Origin: Halomonas getboli
GTDB taxonomy: Bacteria > Pseudomonadota > Gammaproteobacteria > Pseudomonadales > Halomonadaceae
Direction of reading: 5' to 3'
DNA: 64,000 nucleotides
Assembly (NCBI RefSeq): GCF_023094245.1
Contig: NZ_JALMEW010000001.1
Span: 496,986-560,985 of the forward strand
The notes below the pieces were generated by a model. The model searched no databases and was not told where the DNA came from. It worked only from the letters and a program-made list of their open reading frames with translations. The translations under genes were made by a program, and so were the position numbers. Positions 8,083 to 16,405 of this stretch are shown in pieces; the first letter of the stretch is position 1; every line of letters begins with the position of its first letter.

Positions 8083-9204
8083 TTATTGAAGCTTGACGTC
8101 GTGTTCGGACTGCAGCCAGTTGGCCAGCCAGTCACGCGTGGCCTCGTCGATGGACATGGCATCCTCCAGGTGTCGCTGGGCGACGTCGCCGATGACCGGC
8201 GTGTAGGGCCCCAGCTGGGCGGCGGCCGCTTCCTTGAAGGCGTCGGTGCCGACGAAATCGCGAGCGGCCTGGCGATAGGTGTCGATCAGCGGCTGTGGCG
8301 TATCCTTTGGCACCATGATCAGCTTTTGCAGGGCATAGCCGGAGGCGAAGAACTTGCGGAATGCCTCGTATTCCTGACCTGAAGGCGCTTCGCCGTGTCG
8401 GGCCTGGTAGATCTCGTTGAAGGTGGGAAGATCCGGGAACGTCGGATCGCGGACGATCTGTCCTTCGTCGTTCAGCACCCCGAGCGAGAACAGCGGCACT
8501 GCCTTGCCGGCCTCCACCAGCGGTTCGACATTGCTCAGATAGGCAGAGGTGGTCTGGAAGTCGATGTCGGCTTCACCGCGTTCGAATGCCAGACGGCCTT
8601 CGCCTCGACTGCGCATGCCGAAGACGGCCTGCACGTCGGCACCCAGCATGTCCAGGGCGATCAGGACCGGGAGTTCGACGCCGGTCGGGTTCTGGGCGGC
8701 CAGCTTGACCGGCTGCTCGAGCAGGGCATCCAGCGCGGTATCGGCCGTTTCGCCGAGGCTGGGCTGGGCATAGACCACTCCCCCCGTCGGCGTGGCCAGG
8801 ATGGGCGTCCAGTCGTTGTAGTCGTAGCGAACGCGAGGATCGCCGAGCATGGCCGGATACTGCGTCGAGGCCGAAGTGCCCAGCCAGTTGCTACCGTCCG
8901 CTCTGGCACGGATGGCGAAAAGGTTGGCGCCATTGATGGAGCCGCCGCCGGGGACGTTGTCGATCATGATGGTGGGTTCGCCCGGCAGCGATTCGCTGAG
9001 CCAGGGGGCGAAGAAGCGCGCCCAGACATCCGTTCCTCCGCCGACGCCGAAGGGAACGGTCCACTTGATATTGCCGGGCACGTCGGCGTCTTGTGCCTGG
9101 ACAGAGGTTGCCAGGCCTATCCCGGTGATCGCAATGCCGAGCAGGGCCGCTTTCTTGAGCTTTCCAAGGAGGGGGTTTTTGGTCTCAGTCCTGGGGATCA
9201 TCAT
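8083..9204 (-). CDS. Tripartite tricarboxylate transporter substrate-binding protein (TctC/Bug)
   Basis: This is a 373-residue periplasmic binding protein with a signal peptide (KKAALLGIAITGIGLA then SVQAQ-D, cleaved near residue 38). It has the Bug-family pattern: WTVPFGVGGGTDVWAR near the start and a PGGGSINGANLF loop. It would deliver an organic acid anion to the TctA-TctB permease encoded downstream. It is somewhat longer than the usual 320-330 residues. The ATG at 9204 is followed directly by a second ATG; either gives the same signal peptide. Confidence 0.92.
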   Translation of the reverse strand: MMIPRTETKNPLLGKLKKAALLGIAITGIGLATSVQAQDADVPGNIKWTVPFGVGGGTDVWARFFAPWLSESLPGEPTIMIDNVPGGGSINGANLFAIRARADGSNWLGTSASTQYPAMLGDPRVRYDYNDWTPILATPTGGVVYAQPSLGETADTALDALLEQPVKLAAQNPTGVELPVLIALDMLGADVQAVFGMRSRGEGRLAFERGEADIDFQTTSAYLSNVEPLVEAGKAVPLFSLGVLNDEGQIVRDPTFPDLPTFNEIYQARHGEAPSGQEYEAFRKFFASGYALQKLIMVPKDTPQPLIDTYRQAARDFVGTDAFKEAAAAQLGPYTPVIGDVAQRHLEDAMSIDEATRDWLANWLQSEHDVKLQ

Positions 9205-9267
9205 GGTATTTCTCCTGGCGTGTTGTCGTTGTCATGGTGTTTGAGAAAGGCCCGGTCGGTGGGTCGC

Positions 9268-10401
9268 TCAGCTGGCCTTGGACGCCAGGGAATCTCGATC
9301 GGGCGTGGCAGGAAGCGAGTAGAAGATCGTACCACTCATGATTTTTCTGGCGGTGCGGATCAGCGACACGCGTGCGATGTCGATGGGGTCGGCGTTGCGG
9401 TGCTCGACGTTCAGGTCGATGAACCCGGAGGGGTGCTCCAGCCTGACCTGTGACAGCAGACCGTCGGCGGCGAGCCTGCCCGTGTTCACCGCGATGCGGT
9501 GGGCGACGGTGCCCGGCACGCTGACGGCGGTGGCCACGGCAATGGCACCCGTGACGGCAATGGCCTTGTGGCAGCGGTGAGGCACGAAGTAGCGAGTGCA
9601 CAGCACGCCGCTGTCGGTGTCCGGCGCGGAGACCAGCACGGGCTTGGGCAGGACGCTCTGGCTGACATCGCCCAGCCCCATGCGCCGTCCGGCCTGGCGA
9701 CGCATCATTTCCAGGCGCTCCAGCATGGCGGTGTGGGCGTCCAGCTCCGCGGGCGACTCCCGGCCGCTGAGCCCCAGGTCGGCCGCATTGACCATCATGA
9801 TGGGCGTGGCGGCATCGAGGCAGGTCACCTCGATGCCATCGATGATCTCGGCGGCCTGCCCGGTCGGCAGCAGGGCACCGGTCTTGGTGCCGGTGATATC
9901 AAGGAAACTGAGCTGAATGCCGGCGGCAGTGCCTGGCACGCCGCTGATCGTCGCCTCGCCCTCGTAGGCGATCTGGCGTCCTGGTGTGGGGACGTGGCAT
10001 TCGATCAGCCGCTGAGTGTTGAGGTTTCGCACCCGCACGGCGGTGGTCCCGTCCTGGGGTTCGACCAGCCCGGTCTCGATGGCGTAGGGCCCGACGGCAG
10101 ACAGCATGTTGCCGCAGTTCGGATTGAAGTCGACGCGGCGATTGAGCACATCGACCTGTGCGAACAGATAGTCGACATCGGCATCGGGGTGGGACGAGTG
10201 CTCGACGATGGCGACCTTGCTGGTCAGCGGATCTCCTCCTCCGATGCCGTCAATCTGGAGCGCATGGCCCGAGCCCATGAGGTTGAGCAGGATCTCGGCC
10301 TGTTCCTCCTGGCTGTCGGGCAGGTCCTTCATGCGCAGGAAAGGGCCCCGGGAGGTGCCTCCGCGCATGATCATGCAGGGAATGCTGTTCATCATCGTCA
10401 T
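9268..10401 (-). CDS. PrpF/GalD-family tautomerase or isomerase
   Basis: This is a 377-residue PrpF-family protein with a diaminopimelate-epimerase-like fold. Family marks are IPCMIMRGGTSRGPFLR at the N-terminus, IDGIGGGDPLTSKVA near residue 50 and FNPNCGNMLSAVGPYAIE with the active-site cysteine near residue 95. Family members isomerise methylaconitate (PrpF) or 4-oxalomesaconate (GalD). It is first in an operon with tctC and tctAB and diverges from a LysR gene. This suggests that an imported unsaturated tricarboxylate (aconitate or oxalomesaconate type) is isomerised before entering central metabolism. No gallate ring-cleavage or methylcitrate genes are nearby to decide between them. Confidence 0.85.
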   Translation of the reverse strand: MTMMNSIPCMIMRGGTSRGPFLRMKDLPDSQEEQAEILLNLMGSGHALQIDGIGGGDPLTSKVAIVEHSSHPDADVDYLFAQVDVLNRRVDFNPNCGNMLSAVGPYAIETGLVEPQDGTTAVRVRNLNTQRLIECHVPTPGRQIAYEGEATISGVPGTAAGIQLSFLDITGTKTGALLPTGQAAEIIDGIEVTCLDAATPIMMVNAADLGLSGRESPAELDAHTAMLERLEMMRRQAGRRMGLGDVSQSVLPKPVLVSAPDTDSGVLCTRYFVPHRCHKAIAVTGAIAVATAVSVPGTVAHRIAVNTGRLAADGLLSQVRLEHPSGFIDLNVEHRNADPIDIARVSLIRTARKIMSGTIFYSLPATPDRDSLASKAS

Positions 10402-10545
10402 GCCATATCGCGTCTAGGAGTTGTGATATGAGCATGTCAGCGGGGTTTTAATGCTTCAAATGCAAAGAAATACAAAAATCAATGTGCTTTGTGGATTAAT
10501 GTGGCATGCTTATCAATGGCATCTACTCCATGCAAGAGTGAGACT
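10402..10545. promoter_or_regulatory. AT-rich divergent promoter region between prpF-like and lysR genes
   Basis: This 144-base spacer is clearly richer in A and T than its surroundings and separates divergent genes, the normal site for LysR control. TGGCAT occurs at 10502-10507 and again at 10517-10522, a 15-base interval. I cannot assign a certain T-N11-A box or promoter hexamers. Confidence 0.5.
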
Positions 10546-11532
10546 ATGCTGCATCGCCTTGAATTCCTTGATTTGCAGGCCTTTATCCAGGTCGCCGAGC
10601 TGGGCTCCTTTCACGAGGCCGCGCAACGCCTGCATCTTTCTCAACCGGCTCTGTCACGACGCATCCAGAAGCTCGAGGAGCTGCTGGAGGTCGATCTGCT
10701 GGAGCGCACCACACGCCGAACGCGACTGACGCCCATCGGCACGGATTTCCTGCCGCGGGCCAGGCGCATGATCGAAGAGTACGAATCGTCGATTCTGGGC
10801 ATCCGTGAGCTGGCCACCCATCAAAAGGGCACCGTGACCATTGCCTGCATTCCCACCGCGGCCTTCTACTTCCTGCCTAGCGTGATTCGCGGGTTCAGCG
10901 AGGCCTGGCCGGGCATCCGCATCAAGATCCTCGACGTCAGTGCCAAGGAGGGGCTGGAGAAGGTGATCAGCGGCGAGGCGGACTTCGGTATCAACATGTT
11001 CAGTGCCCAGAGCCCGGAAGTGTCTTTCACGCCGCTGCTGAGGGATCCGTTCGTGCTGGCGCTACGCTCCGATCACCCTCTGGCGGATAAGGAGCGTATC
11101 GCCTGGTCGGATCTCGAGCAGGTCAGGTTGATTACCGTCAGTCGGGACAGCGGCAACAGGATGCTGCTGGACAATACCCTGTCGGCCGAGGGCATCCGGC
11201 TGAACAGCTTCTACGAAGTTCAGCATCTGTCGACCTCCTTGGGCCTGGTCGAATCGGGACTTGGCGTGGCGATCCTGCCCCGCATGACCATGCCGGGTCC
11301 CGACCACGACATCCTGTGTTCACGCGAACTGCCCGAGCCACGCATTCAGCGCACCATCGGCCTCGTGCGAAGCAACTCGCACAGCATTTCCAGCACCGCC
11401 CAGCTGTTCATCGATATGCTGCTCGAGCACTGGGGAAGCGATCCGGGCTCGAGAGAGGAGCGCGCGGCTGTGGAAGAAGGACGCGGCACGGGGCCTGATG
11501 AGAAGGAAAAGCCGAGCCCGGCAGGAAGGTGA
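10546..11532 (+). CDS. LysR-family transcriptional regulator
   Basis: This 328-residue protein begins with a classic LysR winged helix (FLDLQAFIQVAELGSFHEAAQRLHLSQPALSRRIQKLE). A periplasmic-binding-protein-like effector domain follows. The ATG at 10546 follows AAGAGTGAG and puts the helix-turn-helix at the usual position; an in-frame earlier start at 10489 would add 19 non-conserved residues. It is divergent from the prpF-tctC-tctAB operon and probably controls it in response to the imported acid. The C-terminal 30 residues are rich in Glu, Gly and Lys and look disordered. Confidence 0.92.
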   Translation: MLHRLEFLDLQAFIQVAELGSFHEAAQRLHLSQPALSRRIQKLEELLEVDLLERTTRRTRLTPIGTDFLPRARRMIEEYESSILGIRELATHQKGTVTIACIPTAAFYFLPSVIRGFSEAWPGIRIKILDVSAKEGLEKVISGEADFGINMFSAQSPEVSFTPLLRDPFVLALRSDHPLADKERIAWSDLEQVRLITVSRDSGNRMLLDNTLSAEGIRLNSFYEVQHLSTSLGLVESGLGVAILPRMTMPGPDHDILCSRELPEPRIQRTIGLVRSNSHSISSTAQLFIDMLLEHWGSDPGSREERAAVEEGRGTGPDEKEKPSPAGR

Positions 11533-11553
11533 GGCCGCCCGGGGCGGCCTCAC
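11529..11553 (+). terminator. 11-bp stem-loop at the lysR stop codon
   Basis: GTGAGGCCGCC and its exact complement flank a CGG loop; the left arm contains the lysR stop codon. A second inverted repeat follows (TGAGCCGGCA at 11554-11563, complement at 11593-11602). No T-tract is present. Confidence 0.55.
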
Positions 11554-11652
11554 TGAGCCGGCATCAACGCGGCCCACGCGGAGGCAGCACTGTGCCGGCT
11601 CAGCGGGCCGCACTGGCTGGCGGCCCGATATCGGGGAGTCGGTCCCCTGCCG

Positions 11653-13092
11653 CTATGCCGGCCGGGTGACGTAGCGCGTCTCCAGGTAGGCCTCGAGGCC
11701 CTCGCGGCCGAGCTCGCGTCCGATGCCGCTGCCCTTCATGCCGCCCCAGCCCAGCCCCGGCGGGGCGATCTGGTCGGTGTTGCACCAGACGTTGCCGGCG
11801 ACGAGCCGCGCGGCCAGGGCCTCGGCGCGTTCGGCGGTGCCGGCGACCACGCTGGCGGCCAGGCCGAAGGCGCTGTCGTTGGCCAGCGCCACCGCCTCGT
11901 CGTCGTTTTGGAAGGTCCGCGCGCACAGCACCGGCCCGAACACCTCCTCGCGCCACAGCCGACTCGCGGTCGGCACGTCGCGGAACACCCGAGGGGCGAC
12001 GAAGTGGCCGTTCCCGGGCACGGCGATCGGCGCCGCGGTCGGCGTGAGCCCCTCTTCCTCGGCCTCCGCCAGATAGGCGTTCACCCGGCGGCGCTGGCCG
12101 GCGTTGACCAGCGGGCCCAGGGTGGTGGCCGGATCATGCGGATCGCCGGCGACGAGCCCGGCGATGGCGGCATCCAGACGGTCGTGTAGGGCGTCGGCCA
12201 CGCGTTCGTGGACCAGTAGCCGCGAGGTGGCCGAGCACATCTGGCCGGCGTTGTAGCAGAAGCCGGCCAGCACCAGCGCGGCGGCACGGTCCAGATCGGC
12301 GTCCTCGGTGACGAGGATCGGCGACTTGCCGCCGAGCTCCAGCGAGACGTTGCGGGTGCCCCGGGTCGCCGCGGCCATCACCGCCTCGCCGACCCGGTTG
12401 CTGCCGGTGAAGGACAGCTTGTCGACGCCCGGATGGGCGGCCAGCGGCGCCCCGACGTTGCCGCCGTCGCCGTGCACCAGGTTGAAGACGCCGGGCGGCA
12501 GCGCGATCTGCTCGGCGATCTCCGCCAGCGCCTGCTCCGGCAGCGGGGTGACCTCGGACGGCTTGAACACCACCGTGCAGCCGGCCGCCAGCGCCGGGGC
12601 CAGCTTCCAGGCGCTGCTGACCAGCGGGAAGTTCCAGGGCGTGATCAGCCCGGCCACGCCGGCCGGGTCGCGGTAGCGGCGCGACACCAGCTCCGCCTCG
12701 CCGGTGGCCACGGTCTCGCCCTGGCGCTCGTCCAGCGCGCGGGCCTCGTCGGCGTAGTAGCGGTAGCAGGCGATGGCGTCGGCCAGGTCCTGCTCGGCCT
12801 CGGCCAGCGGCTTGCCGTTGTTGCGGCTGGACAGCGCCGCGAGCTCGTCGCGGCGACGCATCAGCACGTCGGCCAGGGCGTCCAGGGTGTCGCCGCGCGC
12901 CGCGCCGCCCAGGGCGCGCCAGGCGGGCAGGGCCCGGCGGGCGGCGCTCACCGCGGCGTCGACGTCGGCCGGCGAGCCGGCGGTGACCTCGGCGATCACC
13001 GCCTCGTGGTACGGGTCGCTGACGGCCAGGCGCCGGTGGCCGCGGCTCTCCACCCAGCGGCCGTCGATGAAGTGTTGGGTCAGTGCTTGCAT
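11653..13092 (-). CDS. Aminoaldehyde/betaine-aldehyde-type dehydrogenase (ALDH10-like)
   Basis: This is a 479-residue aldehyde dehydrogenase with GLITPWNFP, LELGGKSP and the catalytic region NAGQMCSATSRLLVHE. The CSATSRLLVHE segment resembles the ALDH10/aminoaldehyde dehydrogenases, which act on cationic omega-aminoaldehydes such as 4-guanidino- and 4-trimethylaminobutyraldehyde. The ATG at 13092 gives a normal N-terminus; the frame stays open much further upstream, through the permease gene. It overlaps the permease end by 13 bases and is the last gene of the ten-gene operon. It is the natural enzyme for the aldehyde made by the AruI-like decarboxylase. The exact substrate is inferred. Confidence 0.9.
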   Translation of the reverse strand: MQALTQHFIDGRWVESRGHRRLAVSDPYHEAVIAEVTAGSPADVDAAVSAARRALPAWRALGGAARGDTLDALADVLMRRRDELAALSSRNNGKPLAEAEQDLADAIACYRYYADEARALDERQGETVATGEAELVSRRYRDPAGVAGLITPWNFPLVSSAWKLAPALAAGCTVVFKPSEVTPLPEQALAEIAEQIALPPGVFNLVHGDGGNVGAPLAAHPGVDKLSFTGSNRVGEAVMAAATRGTRNVSLELGGKSPILVTEDADLDRAAALVLAGFCYNAGQMCSATSRLLVHERVADALHDRLDAAIAGLVAGDPHDPATTLGPLVNAGQRRRVNAYLAEAEEEGLTPTAAPIAVPGNGHFVAPRVFRDVPTASRLWREEVFGPVLCARTFQNDDEAVALANDSAFGLAASVVAGTAERAEALAARLVAGNVWCNTDQIAPPGLGWGGMKGSGIGRELGREGLEAYLETRYVTRPA

Positions 13093-13829
13093 GGGGCGCT
13101 CTCGACTCGGCGAAGGGGGAAGCGGCGGCGCGTCGGCTGCATGCCGGGAAAGTGGCGCTCCACCTGGCGCAGCACCAGGGTCAGCACCACGGTCATGGCC
13201 AGGTAGATGCCGGCGATCAGCATCAGCGGCTCGTAGACCAGGAAGGTCTCGTCGCGAATGATGTTGGCGGCCTGCAGCAGGTCCATCAGGGCGATGGTGG
13301 AGACCAGCGGCACCGACTTGAGCAGCAGGATCATCTCGCCGGTCAGGGTCGGCAGGCACAGCTGGACGGCCCGCGGCAGCCACAGCCGGGCGAACACCTG
13401 GAAGGGCGTCAGGCCGAAGGCGCGGCCGGCCTCGCGCTCGCCCGCGGGCACGCTGGCCAGGGCGCCGCGCAGCACCTCGCCGGAATAGGCGCCGACGCTG
13501 AGGGTGAAGGTCAGGGCGCCATAGAAGAAGGGATCGCGCAGCAGCGGCCAGATCACGCTGTCCTGCACCCCGGGAATCCCCTCCAGCAGCCGGCCGACGC
13601 CGTAGTAGAAGAAGAACAGCTGCACCAGCAACGGCGTGCCGCGCATCACCACGGTGAAGCCCTTGGCCAGCATGGCCAGCGGACGCGGTCCCCTGAGTCG
13701 CGCCATGGCCACCGCCACGGCCAGTGCCAGACCGCCCACGGCGGAAACCGCCAGCAGCCACAGGGTGTTGATGAAGCCCTCGATCAGGTACTCCTGATAG
13801 AACGGGTCCTGAAGCCAGGAAAAGTCCAT
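13080..13829 (-). CDS. Polar amino acid ABC transporter permease (HisM/ArtM type)
   Basis: This is a 249-residue inner-membrane permease. It has five or so membrane segments and the coupling-helix pattern EREAGRAFGLTPFQVFARLWLPRAV, plus the family motif MRGTPLLVQLFFFYYG. It is the second of two adjacent permease genes and forms a heterodimer with the product of 13831-14544. It lies within the operon carrying the AruH/AruI-like and TmpA/TmpB-like genes. The binding protein and ATPase are in the same operon, so the importer is complete. Confidence 0.92.
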   Translation of the reverse strand: MDFSWLQDPFYQEYLIEGFINTLWLLAVSAVGGLALAVAVAMARLRGPRPLAMLAKGFTVVMRGTPLLVQLFFFYYGVGRLLEGIPGVQDSVIWPLLRDPFFYGALTFTLSVGAYSGEVLRGALASVPAGEREAGRAFGLTPFQVFARLWLPRAVQLCLPTLTGEMILLLKSVPLVSTIALMDLLQAANIIRDETFLVYEPLMLIAGIYLAMTVVLTLVLRQVERHFPGMQPTRRRFPLRRVESAPCKH

Positions 13830-13830
13830 G

Positions 13831-14544
13831 TCAGGCCTCCTCGCCGGTCGGCTGGCCGCGGCGCACGTGCCGCTCCAGGCGTGTGAACAGCGCCGTGGAG
13901 CTCAGCGTCATGGCCAGGTAGATGACCCCGGCGGCGGCGTAGAACAGGAAGTGGGCGCGGGTGCTGGCAGCGGCCTGCTGGATGGTGAAGAACAGCTCGC
14001 TGAAGCCGATCACGCTGATCAGGGCGGTGTCCTTGATCAGGATCAGCCACAGGTTGGACATCCCGGGCAGGGCGTTGGGCAGCATGGCCGGGACAACGAT
14101 GCGGCGGAAGCGGTCCCAGGCGGAGAAGCCGAAGGCGTCGGCGGCCTCGAGCTGACCGCGGGGAATCGCCTGGATGGCACCGCGCATCACCTCGGTCATG
14201 TAGGCGCCCTGGACGAAGGCCAGCACGCCCACGGCGGTGACGAAGCCGTTGATGGCGATCTGGCCGGGCAGTCCCAGGGCGTTGGTCACGGCGGTGAGCG
14301 CCTGGGAGCCGGCATAGTAGAGCAGGATGATCAGCAGAAGCTCGGGGACGGCCCGTACCGCGGTGGAGTAGGCGGTGGCCAGTCCGCGCAGCGGCGCCCA
14401 GGGGCTGAGCCGGGCGCTGGCGCCGATCAGCCCCAGTACCAGGCCGATGGCATAGGCCAGCACGGCGATCTCGAGGGTCGTGAGTGACCCCTGGAGAATG
14501 GGGCCGGCCCAGTCGAGCAATCCCTCTTGGGAAACGTGGTTCAT
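13831..14544 (-). CDS. Polar amino acid ABC transporter permease (HisQ/ArtQ type)
   Basis: This is a 237-residue permease with the coupling motif GQLEAADAFGFSAWDRFRRIVVPAMLPNALPG and the usual TAVRAVPELLLIILLYY segment. HisQ-type permeases serve basic amino acids and opines, which fits a cationic substrate. It ends two bases before the second permease starts, so the two are translated together. An RNA hairpin separates it from the upstream binding-protein gene. Confidence 0.92.
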   Translation of the reverse strand: MNHVSQEGLLDWAGPILQGSLTTLEIAVLAYAIGLVLGLIGASARLSPWAPLRGLATAYSTAVRAVPELLLIILLYYAGSQALTAVTNALGLPGQIAINGFVTAVGVLAFVQGAYMTEVMRGAIQAIPRGQLEAADAFGFSAWDRFRRIVVPAMLPNALPGMSNLWLILIKDTALISVIGFSELFFTIQQAAASTRAHFLFYAAAGVIYLAMTLSSTALFTRLERHVRRGQPTGEEA

Positions 14545-14577
14545 GGCGGAATCGTGTCCTTGATGAGACAGGGCGGG

Positions 14578-14600
14578 CCGGCGACCCCTAGGGTCGCCGG
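14578..14600 (-). promoter_or_regulatory. 10-bp hairpin between binding-protein and permease genes
   Basis: CCGGCGACCC and its exact complement flank a CTA loop within the 78-base gap after the binding-protein stop. Such intercistronic hairpins in ABC operons often protect the binding-protein message or attenuate the permeases. The function here is inferred from position. Confidence 0.5.
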
Positions 14601-14622
14601 ACGAGCGTCGTCGAGGACCGGA

Positions 14623-15390
14623 TCAGGTGCAGATGTCGGTGTCGAAGTATTCCTCGGACAGGGCGCGGCAGGTGCCGTCCTCGCGCACCTTGGCGATGGC
14701 GGCGTTGAGGTCGGCCTCCAGGGCGTCGTCGTCCTGGCGAATGCCGATGCCCACGCCTTCGCCGTAGGCCGCGTGGCGCGGCGCGGTGGCCTTGATCTCG
14801 TAGCCCTCGGCCTCGTCACGCTCGAGGAATTCGGTCATGGCGATCTTGTCGGCCAGGATCACGTCCAGGCGACCGGACAGCAGGTCGCGGTTGACCTGTT
14901 CGGCCTGATCGTAGAGGCGGATGTCGCCGACCTGGTCGCGCAGTGCCCGGCGGGCGTAGGTGGCGTTGGTAGTGGCGGCCTGCACGCCGAGCACCTGGCC
15001 GGCGAGATCGTCCGGGCCGTTCAGCGTCAGGTCGTCGGCGGCGACGAAGGCACCCGGGGTGAAGTAGTAGGGATCGCTGAAGTCGATCACCCGCTGGCGG
15101 GCCTCGGTGATCGACATGGAGTTCATGATCATGTCGATGCGCCCGGCCTTGAGCGAGGGGATGATGCCGCTCCAGCCGGTGGGGGTGATCTCGCAGGCGC
15201 GTTCCATGGCCTCGCAGATGGCCATGCCCAGCTCGACCTCGAAGCCGGTCCACTCGCCCTCGGAGGAGGTGTAGGTGAACGGCGGATAGGGCTCGGCGGA
15301 GATGCCGATCTTCAGCGGCTCGCCGGCCTGGGCGGTGGCGGACAGACCGAGTACGGCCGCGGCGGTCAGGGTGATCAGGGGACGGTTCAT
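14623..15390 (-). CDS. Periplasmic basic-amino-acid-type binding protein of an ABC importer
   Basis: This is a 255-residue binding protein with a signal peptide (LITLTAAAVLGLSATAQAG, cleaved near residue 22). It has the HisJ/LAO pattern: ISAEPYPPFTY, WTGFEVELGMAICEAM and WSGIIPSLKAGRIDMIMNSMSITEARQRVIDFSDPYY. LAO/HisJ proteins bind lysine, arginine, ornithine or histidine and opine relatives. It works with the two permeases just downstream and the ATPase just upstream. This indicates that the operon imports a cationic amino acid or analogue. Confidence 0.92.
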   Translation of the reverse strand: MNRPLITLTAAAVLGLSATAQAGEPLKIGISAEPYPPFTYTSSEGEWTGFEVELGMAICEAMERACEITPTGWSGIIPSLKAGRIDMIMNSMSITEARQRVIDFSDPYYFTPGAFVAADDLTLNGPDDLAGQVLGVQAATTNATYARRALRDQVGDIRLYDQAEQVNRDLLSGRLDVILADKIAMTEFLERDEAEGYEIKATAPRHAAYGEGVGIGIRQDDDALEADLNAAIAKVREDGTCRALSEEYFDTDICT

Positions 15391-15478
15391 GCAGTTCTCC
15401 TTGGTATTGTCGTTTGGCGGGCATGTCTTTCCGACCCGCCCGAGGAGATGAGCGCCGGGGACAAGGCGAAGCGAGGGT

Positions 15479-15498
15479 TTTTGCCAGGGATGGCAAAA
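15479..15498 (-). promoter_or_regulatory. Hairpin upstream of the binding-protein gene
   Basis: TTTTGCCA pairs with TGGCAAAA across a four-base loop inside the 204-base gap between the ATPase stop and the binding-protein start. This is the largest gap in an otherwise tightly packed operon. It could be an attenuator, or part of a second promoter region that raises binding-protein expression. Confidence 0.4.
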
Positions 15499-15594
15499 GT
15501 AGCGCCCAGGGATGGGGTCACAGCGCCTCGCGAAGGCTTGTCGCCGGAAAAGCTCATCGCTGTTGCCTGATGGAGCTAAGCAACAGTGAAAGGC

Positions 15595-16398
15595 TCAGGC
15601 CGCTGGGGCCACGAAGCGCCGGCAGCGCGGATCCTGGCTTTCCTCGAAGACCTGGCGCGGCGTGCCGGCCTCGCCGACGAAGCCGCGATCGAGGAACACC
15701 ACCTGGTCGGAGACCTCGCGGGCGAAGGCCATCTCGTGGGTCACGAGCACCATGGTGCGGCCCTCGGCGGCCAGGCCCTGGATCACGCCGAGGACCTCGC
15801 TGACGCGTTCCGGGTCGAGCGCCGAGGTGGGCTCGTCGAACAGCAGCAGGCGCGGCTCCATGGCCAGCGCCCGTGCGATCGCCACCCGCTGCTGCTGGCC
15901 GCCGGATAGAAAGCCCGGGTAGCCGTCGCGCTTGTCGGCCATGCCGACGCGCTCCAGGTAGTGTTCCGCGCGTTCGATGGCGCGACGCTTCGACAGGCCC
16001 TGGACGCGCATCGGCGCCTCGGTGACGTTGCCCAGCACCGTGAGGTGGGGCCACAGATTGAACTGCTGGAAGACCATGCTGACCTTGGCGCGCAGCTGCT
16101 GGAGCTGGCGCCGGTCGAGGCCGACGATGTCGCCCTGGGGATTACGGTCGAAGCGGATCGCCTCATCCGCAATCGCCAGATCGCCCTGGTCGGGGCGCTC
16201 CAGCAGGTTGAGGCAGCGCAGCAGGGTGCTCTTGCCGGAGCCGCTGGCGCCGATGATCGAGGTAACGCTGCCTTCGGGCACGTCGAGGGAGACGTCGCGC
16301 AGCACCTCGAGCTCGCCGTAGCGCTTGCCGAGGTGTCGGGCCTCCACCGCCAGGCGGTGGGAGGCATCGGAAGAGGGGGCTTGGGGCGATGATGTCAT
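15595..16398 (-). CDS. ABC importer ATP-binding protein (HisP/GlnQ type)
   Basis: This 267-residue ATPase has Walker A GASGSGKST near residue 60, a QFNLWPHLTVLGNVTEAP Q-loop, signature LSGGQQQR, Walker B LLLFDEPTSALDPE and the switch histidine in LVTHEM. The FNLWPHLTVL segment is typical of the polar amino acid subgroup. I chose the ATG at 16398, seven bases after the stop of the AruH-like gene; an in-frame upstream start would overlap that gene. It energises the two permeases downstream. Confidence 0.93.
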   Translation of the reverse strand: MTSSPQAPSSDASHRLAVEARHLGKRYGELEVLRDVSLDVPEGSVTSIIGASGSGKSTLLRCLNLLERPDQGDLAIADEAIRFDRNPQGDIVGLDRRQLQQLRAKVSMVFQQFNLWPHLTVLGNVTEAPMRVQGLSKRRAIERAEHYLERVGMADKRDGYPGFLSGGQQQRVAIARALAMEPRLLLFDEPTSALDPERVSEVLGVIQGLAAEGRTMVLVTHEMAFAREVSDQVVFLDRGFVGEAGTPRQVFEESQDPRCRRFVAPAA

Positions 16399-16405
16399 AG
16401 GCGAC

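Noticed and set aside
11653..13761. A 702-residue open frame that would fuse an N-terminal extension to the aldehyde dehydrogenase
   Set aside because: The extension is antisense-like Arg/Ala/Gly-rich sequence lying out of frame inside the permease gene; the ATG at 13092 gives a normal ALDH start.
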